Shown piece by piece: positions 1 through 10,116 of a DNA stretch of 64,000 nucleotides. Origin of the DNA: Oceanospirillum beijerinckii DSM 7166 (GTDB taxonomy: Bacteria > Pseudomonadota > Gammaproteobacteria > Pseudomonadales > Halomonadaceae). How positions within the stretch are numbered: position 1 is the stretch's first letter; each line of letters starts with the position of its first letter. The DNA is taken from the NCBI RefSeq assembly GCF_000422425.1, contig NZ_AULT01000022.1:1-64000 (forward strand). Direction: 5' to 3'. The notes under the pieces were generated by a model. That model did no database searches and had not been told where the DNA came from. It was given only the letters and a program-made list of their open reading frames with translations. The position numbers were made by a program, and so were the translations under genes.

Positions 1-300
1 CTTGAAAATATTTTTCGTGGTGTATGTGAGGACTTTGAAGTTCACCTTGAGGAGTTTAATGGCGAGGCAGACCATGTGCATCTGCTAGTCAATTTTCCTC
101 CAAAAGTATCTGTATCAAAGCTAGTAAACAGCTTGAAAGGCGTGTCGAGCAGGCGATTAAAACAGATTCACCCTGAGTTGATTAAATCGGCGTATCTGAA
201 AAACGCCTTGTGGAGTCCAAGTTACTATGCTGGAAGTGTAGGTGGCGCTCCGATCTCCGTTGTCCGTCAATATATCGAGCAACAAGCCAGACCTCATTAG
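1..300 (+). mobile_element. tnpA: IS200/IS605-type transposase TnpA, 3' part only
   Basis: The reading frame is open from the first base of the window, so the 5' part lies outside it. The visible 99 codons contain the HUH motif (DHVHLLV, His-x-His) and, near the end, the VRQYIEQQ segment, which holds the candidate nucleophilic Tyr of Y1 transposases. Family enzymes cut and join single-stranded ends using subterminal hairpins. Just after the stop lie a short palindrome (301-316) and a second hairpin (328-348), positioned as expected for the right end. Whether the copy is intact cannot be judged. A REP-associated transposase is an alternative, but the HVHLLV context fits IS200 better. Confidence 0.8.
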
Positions 301-348
301 AGAGGCTTGCGCCTCTACGCTCTGCATCCCCGCACTAAAAGTACGGGG
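301..348 (+). repeat. Probable right-end hairpins of the IS200-like element
   Basis: Two fold-backs follow the transposase stop: AGAGGC/GCCTCT (301-316), and CCCCGCACT paired with AGTACGGGG (328-348, one G-T wobble). IS200/IS605 transposases recognise such subterminal hairpins. Assignment rests on position and structure; the exact element boundary is not visible. Confidence 0.5.
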
Positions 349-365
349 TTTTCCGCGAAAGGTGA

Positions 366-399
366 TAAAAAAAGCAACCATTGCCGGTTGCTTTTTTTA
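366..399 (+). terminator. Rho-independent terminator
   Basis: AAAAAAAGCAACC pairs with GGTTGCTTTTTTT around a short loop, with A and T tracts on both sides, so it could work in either direction. On the + strand it would end transcription from the transposase. Confidence 0.75.
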
Positions 400-480
400 T
401 TCCGTTTTTACATCGATACCTTGTGCTTTATTAAAGTCTTTTATTAAGCAGCCTCTGAACGAAGAGTCCTAATATCTCTT

Positions 481-613
481 TAGTGAAGCGCACGGGTATT
501 AGCGAAGCGCACGGATATTAGCGAAGCGCACGGATATTAGCGAAGCGCACGGATATTAGCGAAGCGCACGGGTATTAGCGAAGCGCACAGGTATTAGTGA
601 AGCACGCGGGTAT
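481..613. repeat. Tandem repeat, 7 units of 19 bp
   Basis: Seven head-to-tail units of consensus TAGCGAAGCGCACGGRTAT. Units 2-5 are nearly identical; the first and last two have drifted (unit 7 reads TAGTGAAGCACGCGGGTAT). There are no spacers, so it is not a CRISPR array. The last unit runs into the 3' end of the gene at 594-854 and encodes its final codons. The period is not a multiple of three and each unit carries stops, so the array does not extend a protein. Copy number probably varies between strains (inference). Confidence 0.9.
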
Positions 614-854
614 TGGATAAATCCTCTTCTCCCTCATCACCCCATAATCGGTTATCCTGAATCGCTTTATCGATCATCTCTCGGGCAATATCAAAACTAG
701 CGCCACGGAGATGCTCAACAATTTCGGGCGCAAAACGAATTCGAACCAGAGGCTCGCCAGACTCATCATCCGCTGACTGGAGAATAATATCTCCATCGGC
801 AAGCTCAACAATTTCCAGAAAAGGACTGTCAGACAAGGTAGTTACCCCTTTCAA
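594..854 (-). CDS. Conserved hypothetical protein, 86 aa
   Basis: A small acidic protein without signal peptide or membrane segment. The middle reads like a beta-strand-rich domain (IVELADGDIILQ, LVRIRFAPE) followed by a helix (FDIAREMIDKAIQDN). It lies 32 bp downstream of the DUF6586 gene on the same strand, in the order topA, DUF6586, small protein that I recall from pseudomonads, so it is probably a real conserved gene. I do not recognise a function. Its last codons are supplied by the final unit of the 19-bp repeat array, so array changes could alter its C-terminus. Confidence 0.7.
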   Translation of the reverse strand: MKGVTTLSDSPFLEIVELADGDIILQSADDESGEPLVRIRFAPEIVEHLRGASFDIAREMIDKAIQDNRLWGDEGEEDLSNTRVLH

Positions 855-886
855 TAAAACCTAAATACAGAGTATCTCTGCATTAA

Positions 887-1402
887 TTAATATTCTTGCA
901 TGGTTTGGCGAAGATCTCTCACTAGCGCCTGCATGCTATCCAGCCACAGCTGCAGCTGCTGCTGATCGGAGATCGAGTCCTCGCTCAGGGCGATCAAACT
1001 GTTACTATCGACAGCTTCAACCCCTTTGGAGTTTGCGCCTGATTGCACTTCCGGCAACCAGCACGCTTGGTATCTTTTCTGAAATTGACTGAACCAACTA
1101 AAGCTATCATTTTGTAGCTCCAGCAACACATTCAGCTGGGGCAGAAAACGCTCGTTGTCTTCTGCTGCCTGGCGTAAATCTTCCAGACTATGCCATTGGC
1201 CTGCAGGCATCCGTGCGGTTTCTGCGATCTCATATAGCAAAGACTGCAACGCCCCCTGCAGATGAAACAGCACGGCTTCCACATGGGTCGCTTTAAATGA
1301 GGCTTGAATCAGCTCATCCTGCTGACTGGTATCTCCCAAGCGATTCAGTAACAGACGTGCAGCAAATAACTTCTGCATGGTACGTGAAGCAAAAGAACTC
1401 AT
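887..1402 (-). CDS. DUF6586 family protein
   Basis: A 171-aa cytoplasmic, mostly helical protein without transmembrane segments. The N-terminal half has the pattern of this family: a start rich in Ala/Leu/Arg (MQKLFAARLLLNRL), then HVEAVLFHLQGALQSLLYEIA and a WHSLEDLRQ segment. The family is known mainly from pseudomonads and relatives, where it sits beside topA as here. Function is unknown. It shares orientation with topA (254 bp away, with the topA terminator between) and with the 86-aa gene that follows it. Family assignment is from memory of the sequence pattern. Confidence 0.75.
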   Translation of the reverse strand: MSSFASRTMQKLFAARLLLNRLGDTSQQDELIQASFKATHVEAVLFHLQGALQSLLYEIAETARMPAGQWHSLEDLRQAAEDNERFLPQLNVLLELQNDSFSWFSQFQKRYQACWLPEVQSGANSKGVEAVDSNSLIALSEDSISDQQQLQLWLDSMQALVRDLRQTMQEY

Positions 1403-1594
1403 GATGGGCTATTTACCTGTTAACTCATATGGCAAATTGGTATGGCAGAGCCAAATCCCAATCACCAAGCCAAACACAAATATAAATTCATCGTACAAAA
1501 ACACAGGCCGAACCTCCCCAGCCATGAAGAACACGGGGAAAGTTAATTTCGGTGGAGTGCTTATGCACAAGAGCACGTCTAAAGAACGGAGACA

Positions 1595-1628
1595 ATAAAA
1601 GGCCGGTCTAGAAAAACCGGCCTTGAAC
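1595..1628 (-). terminator. Rho-independent terminator of topA
   Basis: A 9-bp perfect stem, AAGGCCGGT (1599-1607) with ACCGGCCTT (1616-1624), followed on the minus strand by a T-rich stretch. It lies just past the topA stop codon. Confidence 0.8.
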
Positions 1629-1660
1629 GCATAGTGTAGCGCGAATTCTACTTTAAAAAA

Positions 1661-4318
1661 CTAGCTTTTCGCAGTTTTTCTAGAAGTTTTTTTCTTATCG
1701 CGGATAACCCATTGACCACCCTCAAAAAATGCCTGCCAACCGGTAGCCTTACCATCCACTTCGCTCATCAGATACTGCTCTTTACTTTTCCTGCTGTAAC
1801 GAATGACTGCCGGATTCCCCTCTGAATCGTGGGTTGGCCCCTTCATCAAAAAGTCATATTTTGGATCAATCTCCGCTTTATGAGGCAAAATCTCGATCAG
1901 CTGCGGCGGGCGGGTTTCCCGATTTTTCGGGAACTGACTGGCCGCCAAGAACAACCCGGACGCACCATCTCGCAGCACATAGTGATCCTCAACCTTCTGG
2001 CACTGCAGTTCAGGCATCGGCACTGGGTCCATTTTGGGAGGAGCGGCTTCGCCACTCTTCAACAGCTTACGGGTATTTTTACAGCTTTCACTGGTACAAC
2101 CAAAATACTTACCAAAGCGACCATTTTTCAGCTGCATTTCAGAGCCGCACTTATCGCATTCGATAACAGGACCATCATACCCCTTGATCTTAAACTCACC
2201 TGCCTCGATCTCGTAACCATCACAGTCCGGGTTATTACCACAGACATGAATTTTACGTTTCTCGTCGATCAGATAGCTCTCCATTGCCGTGCCGCACTTG
2301 GCACAACGGTGCATCGCTCGCAGCGCCTGAGTTTCCGCTTCATCATCCGCATCCGCACTGATTGCTTCTTCACCTGAGGTCAGGTTGATGGTGGTTTTAC
2401 AGCGCTCTTTTGGTGGCAACGAATAACCGGAGCAACCTAAAAAGACACCGGTACTGGCGGTGCGGATCTGCATCGGACGACTACAAGTCGGACACTCAAT
2501 AGAAGTCTCCACCGCCTGATTCGGGCGCATACCGCCCTCTTCAGATTCAGCAATCGCCAGCTTTTCTCTGAAATCGGCGTAGAAGGTATTGAGCAGGTTT
2601 TTCCAATCGTTTTTACCTTCCGCCACATCGTCCAGAGCCTCCTCCATACGAGCCGTAAAGCTGAAGTCCATCAGGTCGCTAAAGCTCTCTGACAAGCGAT
2701 CAGTGACGATATCACCCATCTTCTCAGCATAGAAACGACGGCTCTCAAGGCGCACATAACCGCGGTCCTGGATAGCGGAGATAATCGATGCATAGGTAGA
2801 TGGGCGACCAATACCCCGTTTCTCCAGCTCTTTCACCAGGCTCGCTTCGGTAAAGCGTGCCACTGGCTTGGTAAAGTGCTGTTTCGGCAATAACTGCTCC
2901 AGAGACAACTCATCATCTACCTTCAGATCTGGCAGGGACTGATCTTCATCTTTTTTGCTGTTGGAAGGCATCACACGTGTGAAACCATCAAACTTTAGCA
3001 CGCGACCACGGGCACGCAGTTCAAAATCAGCGGCTTCAACGACCAGAGAAGAGCTCATATATTCTGCAGGCATCATCTGGCAAGCGACAAACTGACGCCA
3101 AATCAGCTCGTACAGACGCTCAGCATCACGCTCCATACCCGTCAAGTCGGTAGACTTACGATTCACATCTGATGGGCGGATCGCTTCGTGGGCTTCCTGG
3201 GCGCCCTCCTTGCTGGAATAGCTATTCGGTACTTCCGGCAGGTAACGCTTACCAAAATTCTCTTCAACGTAGTCACGACAGCTCTCTACCGCCTCCTGAC
3301 TCAGATTAGTCGAGTCGGTACGCATGTAGGTGATAAAACCGGCTTCATACAGGCGCTGGGCCAGCATCATGGTTTTTTTCACACTAAAGCCCAGACGGGT
3401 ACTGGCCGCCTGCTGCAGGGTCGAAGTGATATAAGGTGCCGTTGGCTTGGTCTTAGTGGGTTTGTCTTCCCGCTTAGCGACCTTAAACAAGGCTTTTTCC
3501 AGAATCGTCAGCGTCGCCTCAGTCTGTTCTTTATTGACCGGACGGAAGCCTTCACCAGCTTGCCTGGTGACCTCACACTGGAAAGGGGCCAGATCCGAGC
3601 GTTTCAGATCCGCATGCACACTCCAGAACTCTTCCGGAATAAAGGCTCGAATCTCGCGCTCGCGCTCAACAATCAGGCGCACCGCAACGGACTGTACTCG
3701 CCCCGCAGACAGACCTCGGGCAACTTTTGCCCACAGCAGCGGCGACACCATATAGCCTACAACACGATCAAGAAAACGGCGGGCCTGTTGAGCATTAACA
3801 CGACTCATATCAAGACGGCCCGGCTCCTCGAACGCTTCCTGAATGGCGTTTTTAGTGATCTCGTTAAACACGACCCGACGATAGCGACTATCATCACCGC
3901 CAATGGTTTCCCGCAGGTGCCAGGCAATCGCCTCTCCCTCGCGGTCCAAATCCGTTGCCAGATAGATCTCGTCAGCGTCTGCCGCCAGCTTTTGCAGCTC
4001 AGAAACTACCTTTTCTTTACCGGGCAGCACCTGATAGTTAGCCTGCCAATCATGCTCAGGATCAATACCCATACGGGCGATCAGTTGCTCACGGGCTTTA
4101 CGCTTTTTATGAGCCGCTTTTTCATCCGGACTCATTTTTCGCGTCAGTGCGGCGGCCTGGGCACGCGCTTTGGCATCAACGGGCTCTTTTGCTCCACCAC
4201 TGGTTGGCAGATCACGGATATGGCCGACACTGGACTTCACAACGAAGTTTTTGCCCAGGTATTTGTTGATCGTTTTAGCCTTGGCCGGAGACTCGACAAT
4301 AACTAGTGATTTTCCCAT
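1661..4318 (-). CDS. topA: DNA topoisomerase I (omega protein)
   Basis: Type IA topoisomerase that relaxes negative supercoils through a transient 5'-phosphotyrosine link. The 885-aa protein starts with the Toprim domain ([26 protein letters not shown] with the acidic metal site). The catalytic Tyr is in [13 protein letters not shown] at about residue 331. Three C-terminal Cys4-type zinc ribbons follow (CPTC...C...C, CAKC...C...C, CDKC...C...C), then a basic tail. Length matches pseudomonad enzymes, including the extra Lys/Ala-rich segment after residue 45. The long opposite-strand frames are codon shadows. No anomaly seen. Confidence 0.98.
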   Translation of the reverse strand: MGKSLVIVESPAKAKTINKYLGKNFVVKSSVGHIRDLPTSGGAKEPVDAKARAQAAALTRKMSPDEKAAHKKRKAREQLIARMGIDPEHDWQANYQVLPGKEKVVSELQKLAADADEIYLATDLDREGEAIAWHLRETIGGDDSRYRRVVFNEITKNAIQEAFEEPGRLDMSRVNAQQARRFLDRVVGYMVSPLLWAKVARGLSAGRVQSVAVRLIVEREREIRAFIPEEFWSVHADLKRSDLAPFQCEVTRQAGEGFRPVNKEQTEATLTILEKALFKVAKREDKPTKTKPTAPYITSTLQQAASTRLGFSVKKTMMLAQRLYEAGFITYMRTDSTNLSQEAVESCRDYVEENFGKRYLPEVPNSYSSKEGAQEAHEAIRPSDVNRKSTDLTGMERDAERLYELIWRQFVACQMMPAEYMSSSLVVEAADFELRARGRVLKFDGFTRVMPSNSKKDEDQSLPDLKVDDELSLEQLLPKQHFTKPVARFTEASLVKELEKRGIGRPSTYASIISAIQDRGYVRLESRRFYAEKMGDIVTDRLSESFSDLMDFSFTARMEEALDDVAEGKNDWKNLLNTFYADFREKLAIAESEEGGMRPNQAVETSIECPTCSRPMQIRTASTGVFLGCSGYSLPPKERCKTTINLTSGEEAISADADDEAETQALRAMHRCAKCGTAMESYLIDEKRKIHVCGNNPDCDGYEIEAGEFKIKGYDGPVIECDKCGSEMQLKNGRFGKYFGCTSESCKNTRKLLKSGEAAPPKMDPVPMPELQCQKVEDHYVLRDGASGLFLAASQFPKNRETRPPQLIEILPHKAEIDPKYDFLMKGPTHDSEGNPAVIRYSRKSKEQYLMSEVDGKATGWQAFFEGGQWVIRDKKKTSRKTAKS

Positions 4319-5044
4319 ATAGGTCTCTTAAATCTAAGGCTGTCTAATACAGAGTTTTACCAAGAAAATAGCTGCAAACCGGTAAAAAAAGCCAGCTTTC
4401 GCTGACCCAACAACTGCTTTATAACCCTTGGCAATAAAAATTTCATTTATATATCCGGCCACTTATAACGAAAAAAAGCAATAGAAATCAATAACGCCTT
4501 AGTCCCTGAACAGATTTTTTTGTTCATTTAAAGCTGATATTCAACAGCAACCGGATTTCATTCCAGACGGTAAATAGCGCGATAGAAGCCTATCAATACC
4601 TAATTTAAGCGGCAGCCATCTATGACCTTAATTGACGATCATGGACACCCACTCAGCTGCCAACCTTTCGCTCAGCTAACCGCTGAACGCTTCACACCAA
4701 CGGTGTTAATCTTAGTGAATTGGTTTTAGTAAGGTATGGCAATTTTTTCTTAAAACGACCTTATCCCTGATGCTTTAAACCATCTTGGTCAAAAAAGGGC
4801 GTATAAACTACCTTAGCAGATTACAGAGTTCCAGCCCTGTCAGTAAAAAAACCTTTATATGCCATACTATCGAGCCTTCAACCTAACCCTTTACATCCGA
4901 TAAGCTGAATAAAAGGATTAAAAATCTTTGCATTTCGGCTAGTTAGACCCCACTCTTAACACATACCCCCGCGCCTGGCCGCTCGCTGAAATAGATGTCC
5001 ATTTTCTCACGGCCATTAAGCGCAGCAACATGGAGGGAATAACG
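4319..5044. other. Intergenic region between topA and gap, 726 bp
   Basis: Divergent spacer that must hold the promoters of topA and gap. It is A+T-rich near topA and contains no plausible reading frame with a ribosome binding site. I looked for a HexR-like palindrome upstream of gap and saw none. No convincing -35/-10 pair could be chosen by eye. Confidence 0.5.
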
Positions 5045-6046
5045 ATGCAAACTGTCAGAGTAGCCATCAACGGCTTTGGCCGTATTGGGCGCAATATCCT
5101 ACGCGCCTATTTTGAAAACAAGCAAGATGCTCCTATTGAGATTGTCGCTATTAACGACCTAGGTGACGCCGAGATTAATGCCCACCTATTACAATACGAC
5201 TCTGTTCACGGACGTTTTGGCTTTGAGGTCAATCACGATAACAATTCACTCATCATCAATGGGAAAACTATTCGCGTATTCTCCGAACGCGATCCCGCTG
5301 CACTGCCCTGGGCTGAGCTTGACATCGATGTTGTTATGGAGTGCACCGGACTATTCACCGCCCGCGCCAAAGCAGGCCTACACTTGCAAGCAGGGGCTAA
5401 AAAAGTGCTGATATCGGCCCCTTCACCCGACGCCGATGCCACCGTGGTGTATGGCGTTAATGAGGACAGTCTACGTCCCGAACATCAGATCATATCCAAC
5501 GCCTCCTGCACGACGAACTGTTTAGCACCTGTTGTACAGGCATTACATCAGCACATGGGCGTTCAAAGCGGTGTAATGACTACTATTCACGCCTATACTA
5601 ACGATCAACACCTAACCGACGTCTATCATAGTGACCCCTACCGTGCACGCTCCGCCACTCAATCGATGATACCAACTAAAACCGGCGCAGCGGCTGCCAT
5701 AGGATTAGTTCTACCGGAACTAGCAGGCAAGCTGGACGGCCTGGCCGTACGCGTACCCACCAGCAATGTCTCCCTGGTGGATTTGAGCGTAGTGGTTGAA
5801 CGCCCGCAAGCGCCGGATATAATTAACCAATTCATGCAACAAGCCGCCCATGACTCTAAAGTCATGCTGTATAATGATATCCCTCTGGTCTCGGTGGATT
5901 TTAATCATTGCCCTGCGTCTTCAGTCTTTGATGCCAGCCACACCCGGGTACAAGGCAACCTGATAAAAGTGATGGCCTGGTACGATAATGAATGGGGCTT
6001 TTCAAACCGAATGCTGGATACAGCTCTCTTTGTAATAAATCGATAA
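5045..6046 (+). CDS. gap: Glyceraldehyde-3-phosphate dehydrogenase
   Basis: Converts glyceraldehyde 3-phosphate, phosphate and NAD(P)+ to 1,3-bisphosphoglycerate, or the reverse in gluconeogenesis. The Rossmann motif [10 protein letters not shown] is at the N-terminus, the nucleophile Cys155 lies in [12 protein letters not shown], and the base His182 in [10 protein letters not shown]. The [15 protein letters not shown] segment fits GAPDH rather than erythrose-4-phosphate dehydrogenase (epd). I place the start at 5045 because GGAGGG lies 7 bases before it; the in-frame ATG at 5030 overlaps that ribosome site. pyk follows 158 bp downstream, suggesting a lower-glycolysis unit. Usual length (333 aa). 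Confidence 0.95.
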   Translation: MQTVRVAINGFGRIGRNILRAYFENKQDAPIEIVAINDLGDAEINAHLLQYDSVHGRFGFEVNHDNNSLIINGKTIRVFSERDPAALPWAELDIDVVMECTGLFTARAKAGLHLQAGAKKVLISAPSPDADATVVYGVNEDSLRPEHQIISNASCTTNCLAPVVQALHQHMGVQSGVMTTIHAYTNDQHLTDVYHSDPYRARSATQSMIPTKTGAAAAIGLVLPELAGKLDGLAVRVPTSNVSLVDLSVVVERPQAPDIINQFMQQAAHDSKVMLYNDIPLVSVDFNHCPASSVFDASHTRVQGNLIKVMAWYDNEWGFSNRMLDTALFVINR

Positions 6047-6204
6047 CTTAATGCCTTAATGCCTCTGTAGAACTGGTAGCACTGACAGTGCAAGCGAACA
6101 GCTCAACAGCAGGCTTATACAGCACCCCAAAAGCAGGCAAGCTATCCCTCGACCGAAAGAAGATCAGCTGCCTGCCAATATCTCTGCTTAGGAAATTCTC
6201 GTAA

Positions 6205-7617
6205 ATGCGCAGAACCAAAATTGTAGCAACCCTTGGCCCAGCCACAGATACACCTGAAACCCTGACAAAGGTTTTACAGTACGTGGATGTGGTTCGAATT
6301 AACTTTTCCCACGGCGACCCGGAAGAACATCAGGCACGGGTCGAGGCAGTCAGAAAAACAGCGACGGAGATTGGTCGCTTTGTTGCTGTACTGGGTGACC
6401 TGCAAGGACCCAAAATCCGTGTCGCGCGCTTTGCCAATGGTCCGATTGATCTGGCTGTGGGTGATAAGTTCACTCTGAATGTGACACTGGATCGCAATGC
6501 AGGTGATCAACGGCAAGTGGGCGTGGATTACCCAGAGCTGGCTGATGATGTAGAGCCAGGTGATATCCTGCTGCTGGACGATGGCCGCCTGCAGCTGAAA
6601 GTCGATGAGATCGCCAAACCAGAAGTACGCTGCACAGTAACTGTTGGTGGTAAACTGTCCAACAATAAAGGTATTAACAAGCAAGGTGGCGGCTTATCCG
6701 CTGCCGCTCTAACCGATAAAGATAAAAAAGATCTGAAAACTGCGATTGCCCTGAAGATGGATTATCTGGCAGTCTCCTTCCCTCGCACTGGCGACGATAT
6801 GCGTGAAGCCCGTGCATTACTCGGTGAAGAAGGCAAGGAAATCGGTCTGATTGCTAAAGTTGAGCGGGCCGAGTCTGTCGCCAATCAGGAACTGATGGAT
6901 GATATGATTTTATCTTGCGAAGGTGTCATGGTTGCCCGTGGTGATCTGGGCGTAGAGATCGGCGATGCACAGCTGATCGGCGTACAGAAGAAGTTGATCC
7001 AACGTGCCCGTAGCCTGAACAAGGTGGTAATTACTGCCACTCAAATGATGGAGTCCATGATATCCAGCCCCCTGCCCACCCGTGCAGAGGTGTTCGATGT
7101 AGCTAACGCCGTACTGGATGGCACCGATGCAGTAATGCTGTCTGCGGAAACCGCTGTCGGCCAATTCCCTCTGGAAACAGTACAAGCGATGGATCGTCTC
7201 TGTCGCGGCGCTGAACAGGAGCGAGTGGCACAACAGTCCAATCACAGAATCCATGAGAATTTTGGCCATATCAACGAAGCCGTTGCACTATCCGCCATGT
7301 ATGCCGCCAACCACCTGGATGGTGTAAAAGCAATTATCTGCATGACGCGAACGGGGTTGACACCTCTACTGATGTCCCGCATCCGCTCTGGCATGCCGAT
7401 TTATGCTTTCAGCAGTCAACCTTTGACTCAACACCGCGTCGCCTTATATCGCGGCGTGACCACAGTGCCGTTTTCAACCTCCAGCACCAGCCCTGAAGCA
7501 ATTCAGAATGCCGTAAATGAGCTGAAGAAGCGCGGAGCGGTGAAAGAAGGTGATAATGTCATTGTGACACGCGGTGACCAAAGCGGCACCCACACCATGA
7601 CGATTGTTCGCATCTAA
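6205..7617 (+). CDS. pyk: Pyruvate kinase
   Basis: Transfers phosphate from phosphoenolpyruvate to ADP, the last step of glycolysis. The 470-aa sequence has the family landmarks in order: TKIVATLGPAT, RINFSHG (31-37), GDLQGPKIR, the catalytic Lys region LIAKVERAE, MVARGDLGVEI, and the family signature region ITATQMMESMI. The C-terminal allosteric domain is present to the end (NVIVTRGDQSG). Length and sequence fit the PykA type. AGGA lies upstream of the ATG. The gene follows gap on the same strand and ends in a clear terminator. Confidence 0.97.
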   Translation: MRRTKIVATLGPATDTPETLTKVLQYVDVVRINFSHGDPEEHQARVEAVRKTATEIGRFVAVLGDLQGPKIRVARFANGPIDLAVGDKFTLNVTLDRNAGDQRQVGVDYPELADDVEPGDILLLDDGRLQLKVDEIAKPEVRCTVTVGGKLSNNKGINKQGGGLSAAALTDKDKKDLKTAIALKMDYLAVSFPRTGDDMREARALLGEEGKEIGLIAKVERAESVANQELMDDMILSCEGVMVARGDLGVEIGDAQLIGVQKKLIQRARSLNKVVITATQMMESMISSPLPTRAEVFDVANAVLDGTDAVMLSAETAVGQFPLETVQAMDRLCRGAEQERVAQQSNHRIHENFGHINEAVALSAMYAANHLDGVKAIICMTRTGLTPLLMSRIRSGMPIYAFSSQPLTQHRVALYRGVTTVPFSTSSTSPEAIQNAVNELKKRGAVKEGDNVIVTRGDQSGTHTMTIVRI

Positions 7618-7637
7618 AACACTCGCCTTTAGTACCC

Positions 7638-7670
7638 TAAAAAACCGGAGCTTCGCTTCCGGTTTTTTTG
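7638..7670 (+). terminator. Rho-independent terminator of pyk
   Basis: AAAACCGGAGC pairs with GCTTCCGGTTTT (one bulge) and is followed by seven T, 20 bases after the pyk stop. Confidence 0.85.
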
Positions 7671-8043
7671 TTTTCAACTCCTGCTATGGCTGTTTTTATG
7701 GCCTTGACTATCAAGCCTGATCGGTCCAGGTTTTCTGAGCCGTTCAAAAAATTCTCTATTTTACCCACCCATAAATGACTGCACGGTCAGAACTATACAG
7801 CCCGCATCGCAACTATTTCCCCCGGCCTTAGATGAGCTTGTTATACCACTCGAAAACAGCTGACATGTAGCGACTTAATTTAGCGCAGATTCAACTTTCA
7901 AAACGCTTTATTCGGGAATAACAATAATACATCAAATATTTTTGACACTAACTAACAAACCTAAAAACCATTAAAATCAAGCTTGAAATAGTTCACTTCA
8001 CGCTGTAAGGTATCAAATATGTTTCGAACTCTAAATATATGAC
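7671..8043 (+). promoter_or_regulatory. ectA upstream region
   Basis: This 373-bp non-coding stretch separates pyk from ectA and must hold the osmotically regulated promoter. A good -35-like TTGACA occurs at 7942-7947, but no consensus -10 stands at 16-18 bp. The stretch 7910-8040 is very A+T-rich. The binding site of the MarR/EctR regulator encoded at 14007 would be expected here; I could not single out a palindrome by eye. ectA itself lacks a clear Shine-Dalgarno sequence. Confidence 0.4.
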
Positions 8044-8577
8044 ATGCTAAACATAACAAGTGAGAAGAGCACTTTGATTCTCTTCACTAAACCCGAAGTA
8101 AAAGATGGCCTGGATATTCACGCCCTTATCAAAAACTGCCCGCCTCTAGATTTGAACTCCAGCTATTGTTATATGCTGGCCAGTTCTTTATGGGCAGAAA
8201 CCTCAATTTGCGCTTGGCAAGACGGGCGGCTGATCGGATTTATTTCGGCACTGATGCGCCCTGATCAGGACAACGCCCTGTTTATCTGGCAAGTGGCAGT
8301 TCATCAACAAGCCCGCGGACAGAAGCTGGCCCGACGTATGCTGATAGAGCTATTGAAGCGCCCCACTATTCAAAATGCTCAATATCTGCATACCACCATA
8401 TCCCCAGATAACCAGGCGTCCTGGAGCACATTTCAGGGATTGGCAAGACAGCTGGATTGTTCGTCGCGCACCCTCCCCTTTCTGGATAAAGACCTGCACT
8501 TCAAAGGTGCCCACGATTCAGAAGACCTTTTCGAAATCGGCCCTTTTGATCTGACAGCGCTATTAAATCAAGCGTAG
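8044..8577 (+). CDS. ectA: L-2,4-diaminobutyrate acetyltransferase
   Basis: Acetylates L-2,4-diaminobutyrate with acetyl-CoA to N-gamma-acetyl-diaminobutyrate, the second step of ectoine synthesis. It is a single GNAT domain of 177 aa. The acetyl-CoA-binding segment is QVAVHQQARGQKLARRML (83-100), and the N-terminal CPPLDLNSSYCYMLAS block is typical of EctA. First gene of ectA-ectB-ectC-ask, 94 bp before ectB. No good ribosome site precedes the ATG, so initiation may be weak or the start slightly different. Confidence 0.97.
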   Translation: MLNITSEKSTLILFTKPEVKDGLDIHALIKNCPPLDLNSSYCYMLASSLWAETSICAWQDGRLIGFISALMRPDQDNALFIWQVAVHQQARGQKLARRMLIELLKRPTIQNAQYLHTTISPDNQASWSTFQGLARQLDCSSRTLPFLDKDLHFKGAHDSEDLFEIGPFDLTALLNQA

Positions 8578-8671
8578 CAGTGCGTCCCGGCGTCAATAAA
8601 TTCGCCCACGCTTAACTCGATTTCAAACTCATTTAATTGATTTAACTTACTTAAGCAAACCGGAGTAAAAA

Positions 8672-9940
8672 ATGATTTTTCAGGATTACGAATCAGAAGT
8701 TCAGAGCTATTCTCGTTCTTTCCCCGTAGTCTTCACCAAAGCCCAGGGCTGCAAGCTGTTTGATACAGAGGGCAAAGAATACATTGACTTCCTGGCCGGT
8801 GCAGGCTCTCTGAACTATGGCCACAACAACCCGGTACTAAAAGAAACTCTGATCGAATACATCCAGCAAGATGGCATCACCCATGGCCTGGATATGCACA
8901 CCCAATCCAAAGCGGAGTTTCTGGAGACCTTTCGTGATCTGATCCTAAAGCCTCGCGGCCTGGATCATAAAGTGATGTTCACCGGCCCAACAGGCGCGAA
9001 CTCGGTTGAAGCAGCAATGAAGCTGGCACGTAAAGTGACTGGTCGTCACAATATTGTTGCTTTCACCAATGGTTTTCACGGCTGTACTTTGGGCGCACTG
9101 GCCGCCACAGGTAATCAGCATCACCGAAATGGCGCAGGACAGGCTCTGAGCGGTGTTACCCGCCTGCCATACGATGGCTATCTAGGCGACAACTTCAATA
9201 CGCTAGAGCTGTTTGAAAAAATGCTGAAGGACAAATCCAGTGGATTGGATGCTCCTGCAGCAGTCATTGTTGAGATTGTACAGGGCGAGGGCGGTCTGAA
9301 TACCGCATCAGGCGAGTGGCTGCAACAGCTGAGCCGTATCTGCCAGCAACACGGCATCTTGTTCATCGCGGATGATATCCAGGCTGGCTGCGGCCGTACC
9401 GGCAGTTTTTTCAGCTTTGATATTTTCGACATCAAGCCAGATATTATTACCCTGTCAAAATCTCTGAGTGGCTTTGGCTTACCGTTTGCTATCACGATTT
9501 TTGATCGCAAACTGGATATCTGGAAGCCGGGCGAACATAACGGCACCTTCCGTGGTAACAACCATGCCTTTATCACCGCCACAAAAGCGCTGAAAACCTA
9601 CTGGGGTGACGATACGTTTATCAGTCATATCCACAGTCGTAGCGAACAGCTTAAACAAGTATTGAATAACATCTGTGATAAATACCCTGAGCTTTACCGT
9701 AAAGGCCGCGGCTTGATGCAAGGTATTAGCTGTCCAAGCGGTGACGTAGCCGATGCAATCACCAGTGACTGCTTTGCCAATAAGCTGATCATTGAAACCA
9801 GCGGCCCTGAAGGTGAAGTCGTGAAGTGCTTCCCACCTCTGACTATATCAGAGCAAGAGCTGGCTGAAGGCCTGAATATTCTGGAGCAGGCTTTTGATCA
9901 ATTCTTCTATCAGGAAGAACCGCTTAAAAAAGCCAGTTAA
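8672..9940 (+). CDS. ectB: Diaminobutyrate-2-oxoglutarate transaminase
   Basis: A PLP-dependent class III aminotransferase that makes L-2,4-diaminobutyrate from aspartate semialdehyde and glutamate, the first dedicated ectoine step. The 422-aa protein carries the cofactor-phosphate motif GPTGANSVEAAMKLAR, the ADDIQAGCGRTG block with the PLP-ring Asp, and the Schiff-base lysine K263 in LSKSLSGFGLP. A Shine-Dalgarno (CGGAG) lies 8 bases before the ATG. Length matches EctB. Confidence 0.98.
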   Translation: MIFQDYESEVQSYSRSFPVVFTKAQGCKLFDTEGKEYIDFLAGAGSLNYGHNNPVLKETLIEYIQQDGITHGLDMHTQSKAEFLETFRDLILKPRGLDHKVMFTGPTGANSVEAAMKLARKVTGRHNIVAFTNGFHGCTLGALAATGNQHHRNGAGQALSGVTRLPYDGYLGDNFNTLELFEKMLKDKSSGLDAPAAVIVEIVQGEGGLNTASGEWLQQLSRICQQHGILFIADDIQAGCGRTGSFFSFDIFDIKPDIITLSKSLSGFGLPFAITIFDRKLDIWKPGEHNGTFRGNNHAFITATKALKTYWGDDTFISHIHSRSEQLKQVLNNICDKYPELYRKGRGLMQGISCPSGDVADAITSDCFANKLIIETSGPEGEVVKCFPPLTISEQELAEGLNILEQAFDQFFYQEEPLKKAS

Positions 9941-10116
9941 GCACCTGCACAAATGCTTTTCGACATTGAGACTCTTATTCTCTCCGGCTGCCGGTCGGAG
10001 AGAATAAAAGAACTTATGTTGGCGTGCTTGAGCTTTTTATCTTTATGCTATACCCGCCTATACGTTACAGGGTGTAGCATTCCAGCAATCACTTATATAA
10101 TTTCACAGGATTAATC

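Noticed and set aside
481-613. Possible CRISPR array
   Set aside because: Units are directly adjacent with no spacers and there is no cas gene nearby; it is a simple tandem repeat.
1377-1598. 73-codon frame on the plus strand between DUF6586 and topA
   Set aside because: No ribosome site, low-complexity product, and it runs into the topA terminator.
3188-4306. A 372-codon frame on the plus strand opposite topA
   Set aside because: It lies wholly inside topA, has no ribosome site and shows no domain; it is a codon-bias shadow. The same applies to long opposed frames in argG, argF, pyk, ask and the ferritin-like gene.
5045-6046. Erythrose-4-phosphate dehydrogenase (epd)
   Set aside because: The segment after the catalytic His and the [14 protein letters not shown] region fit GAPDH, and the gene is followed by pyk.
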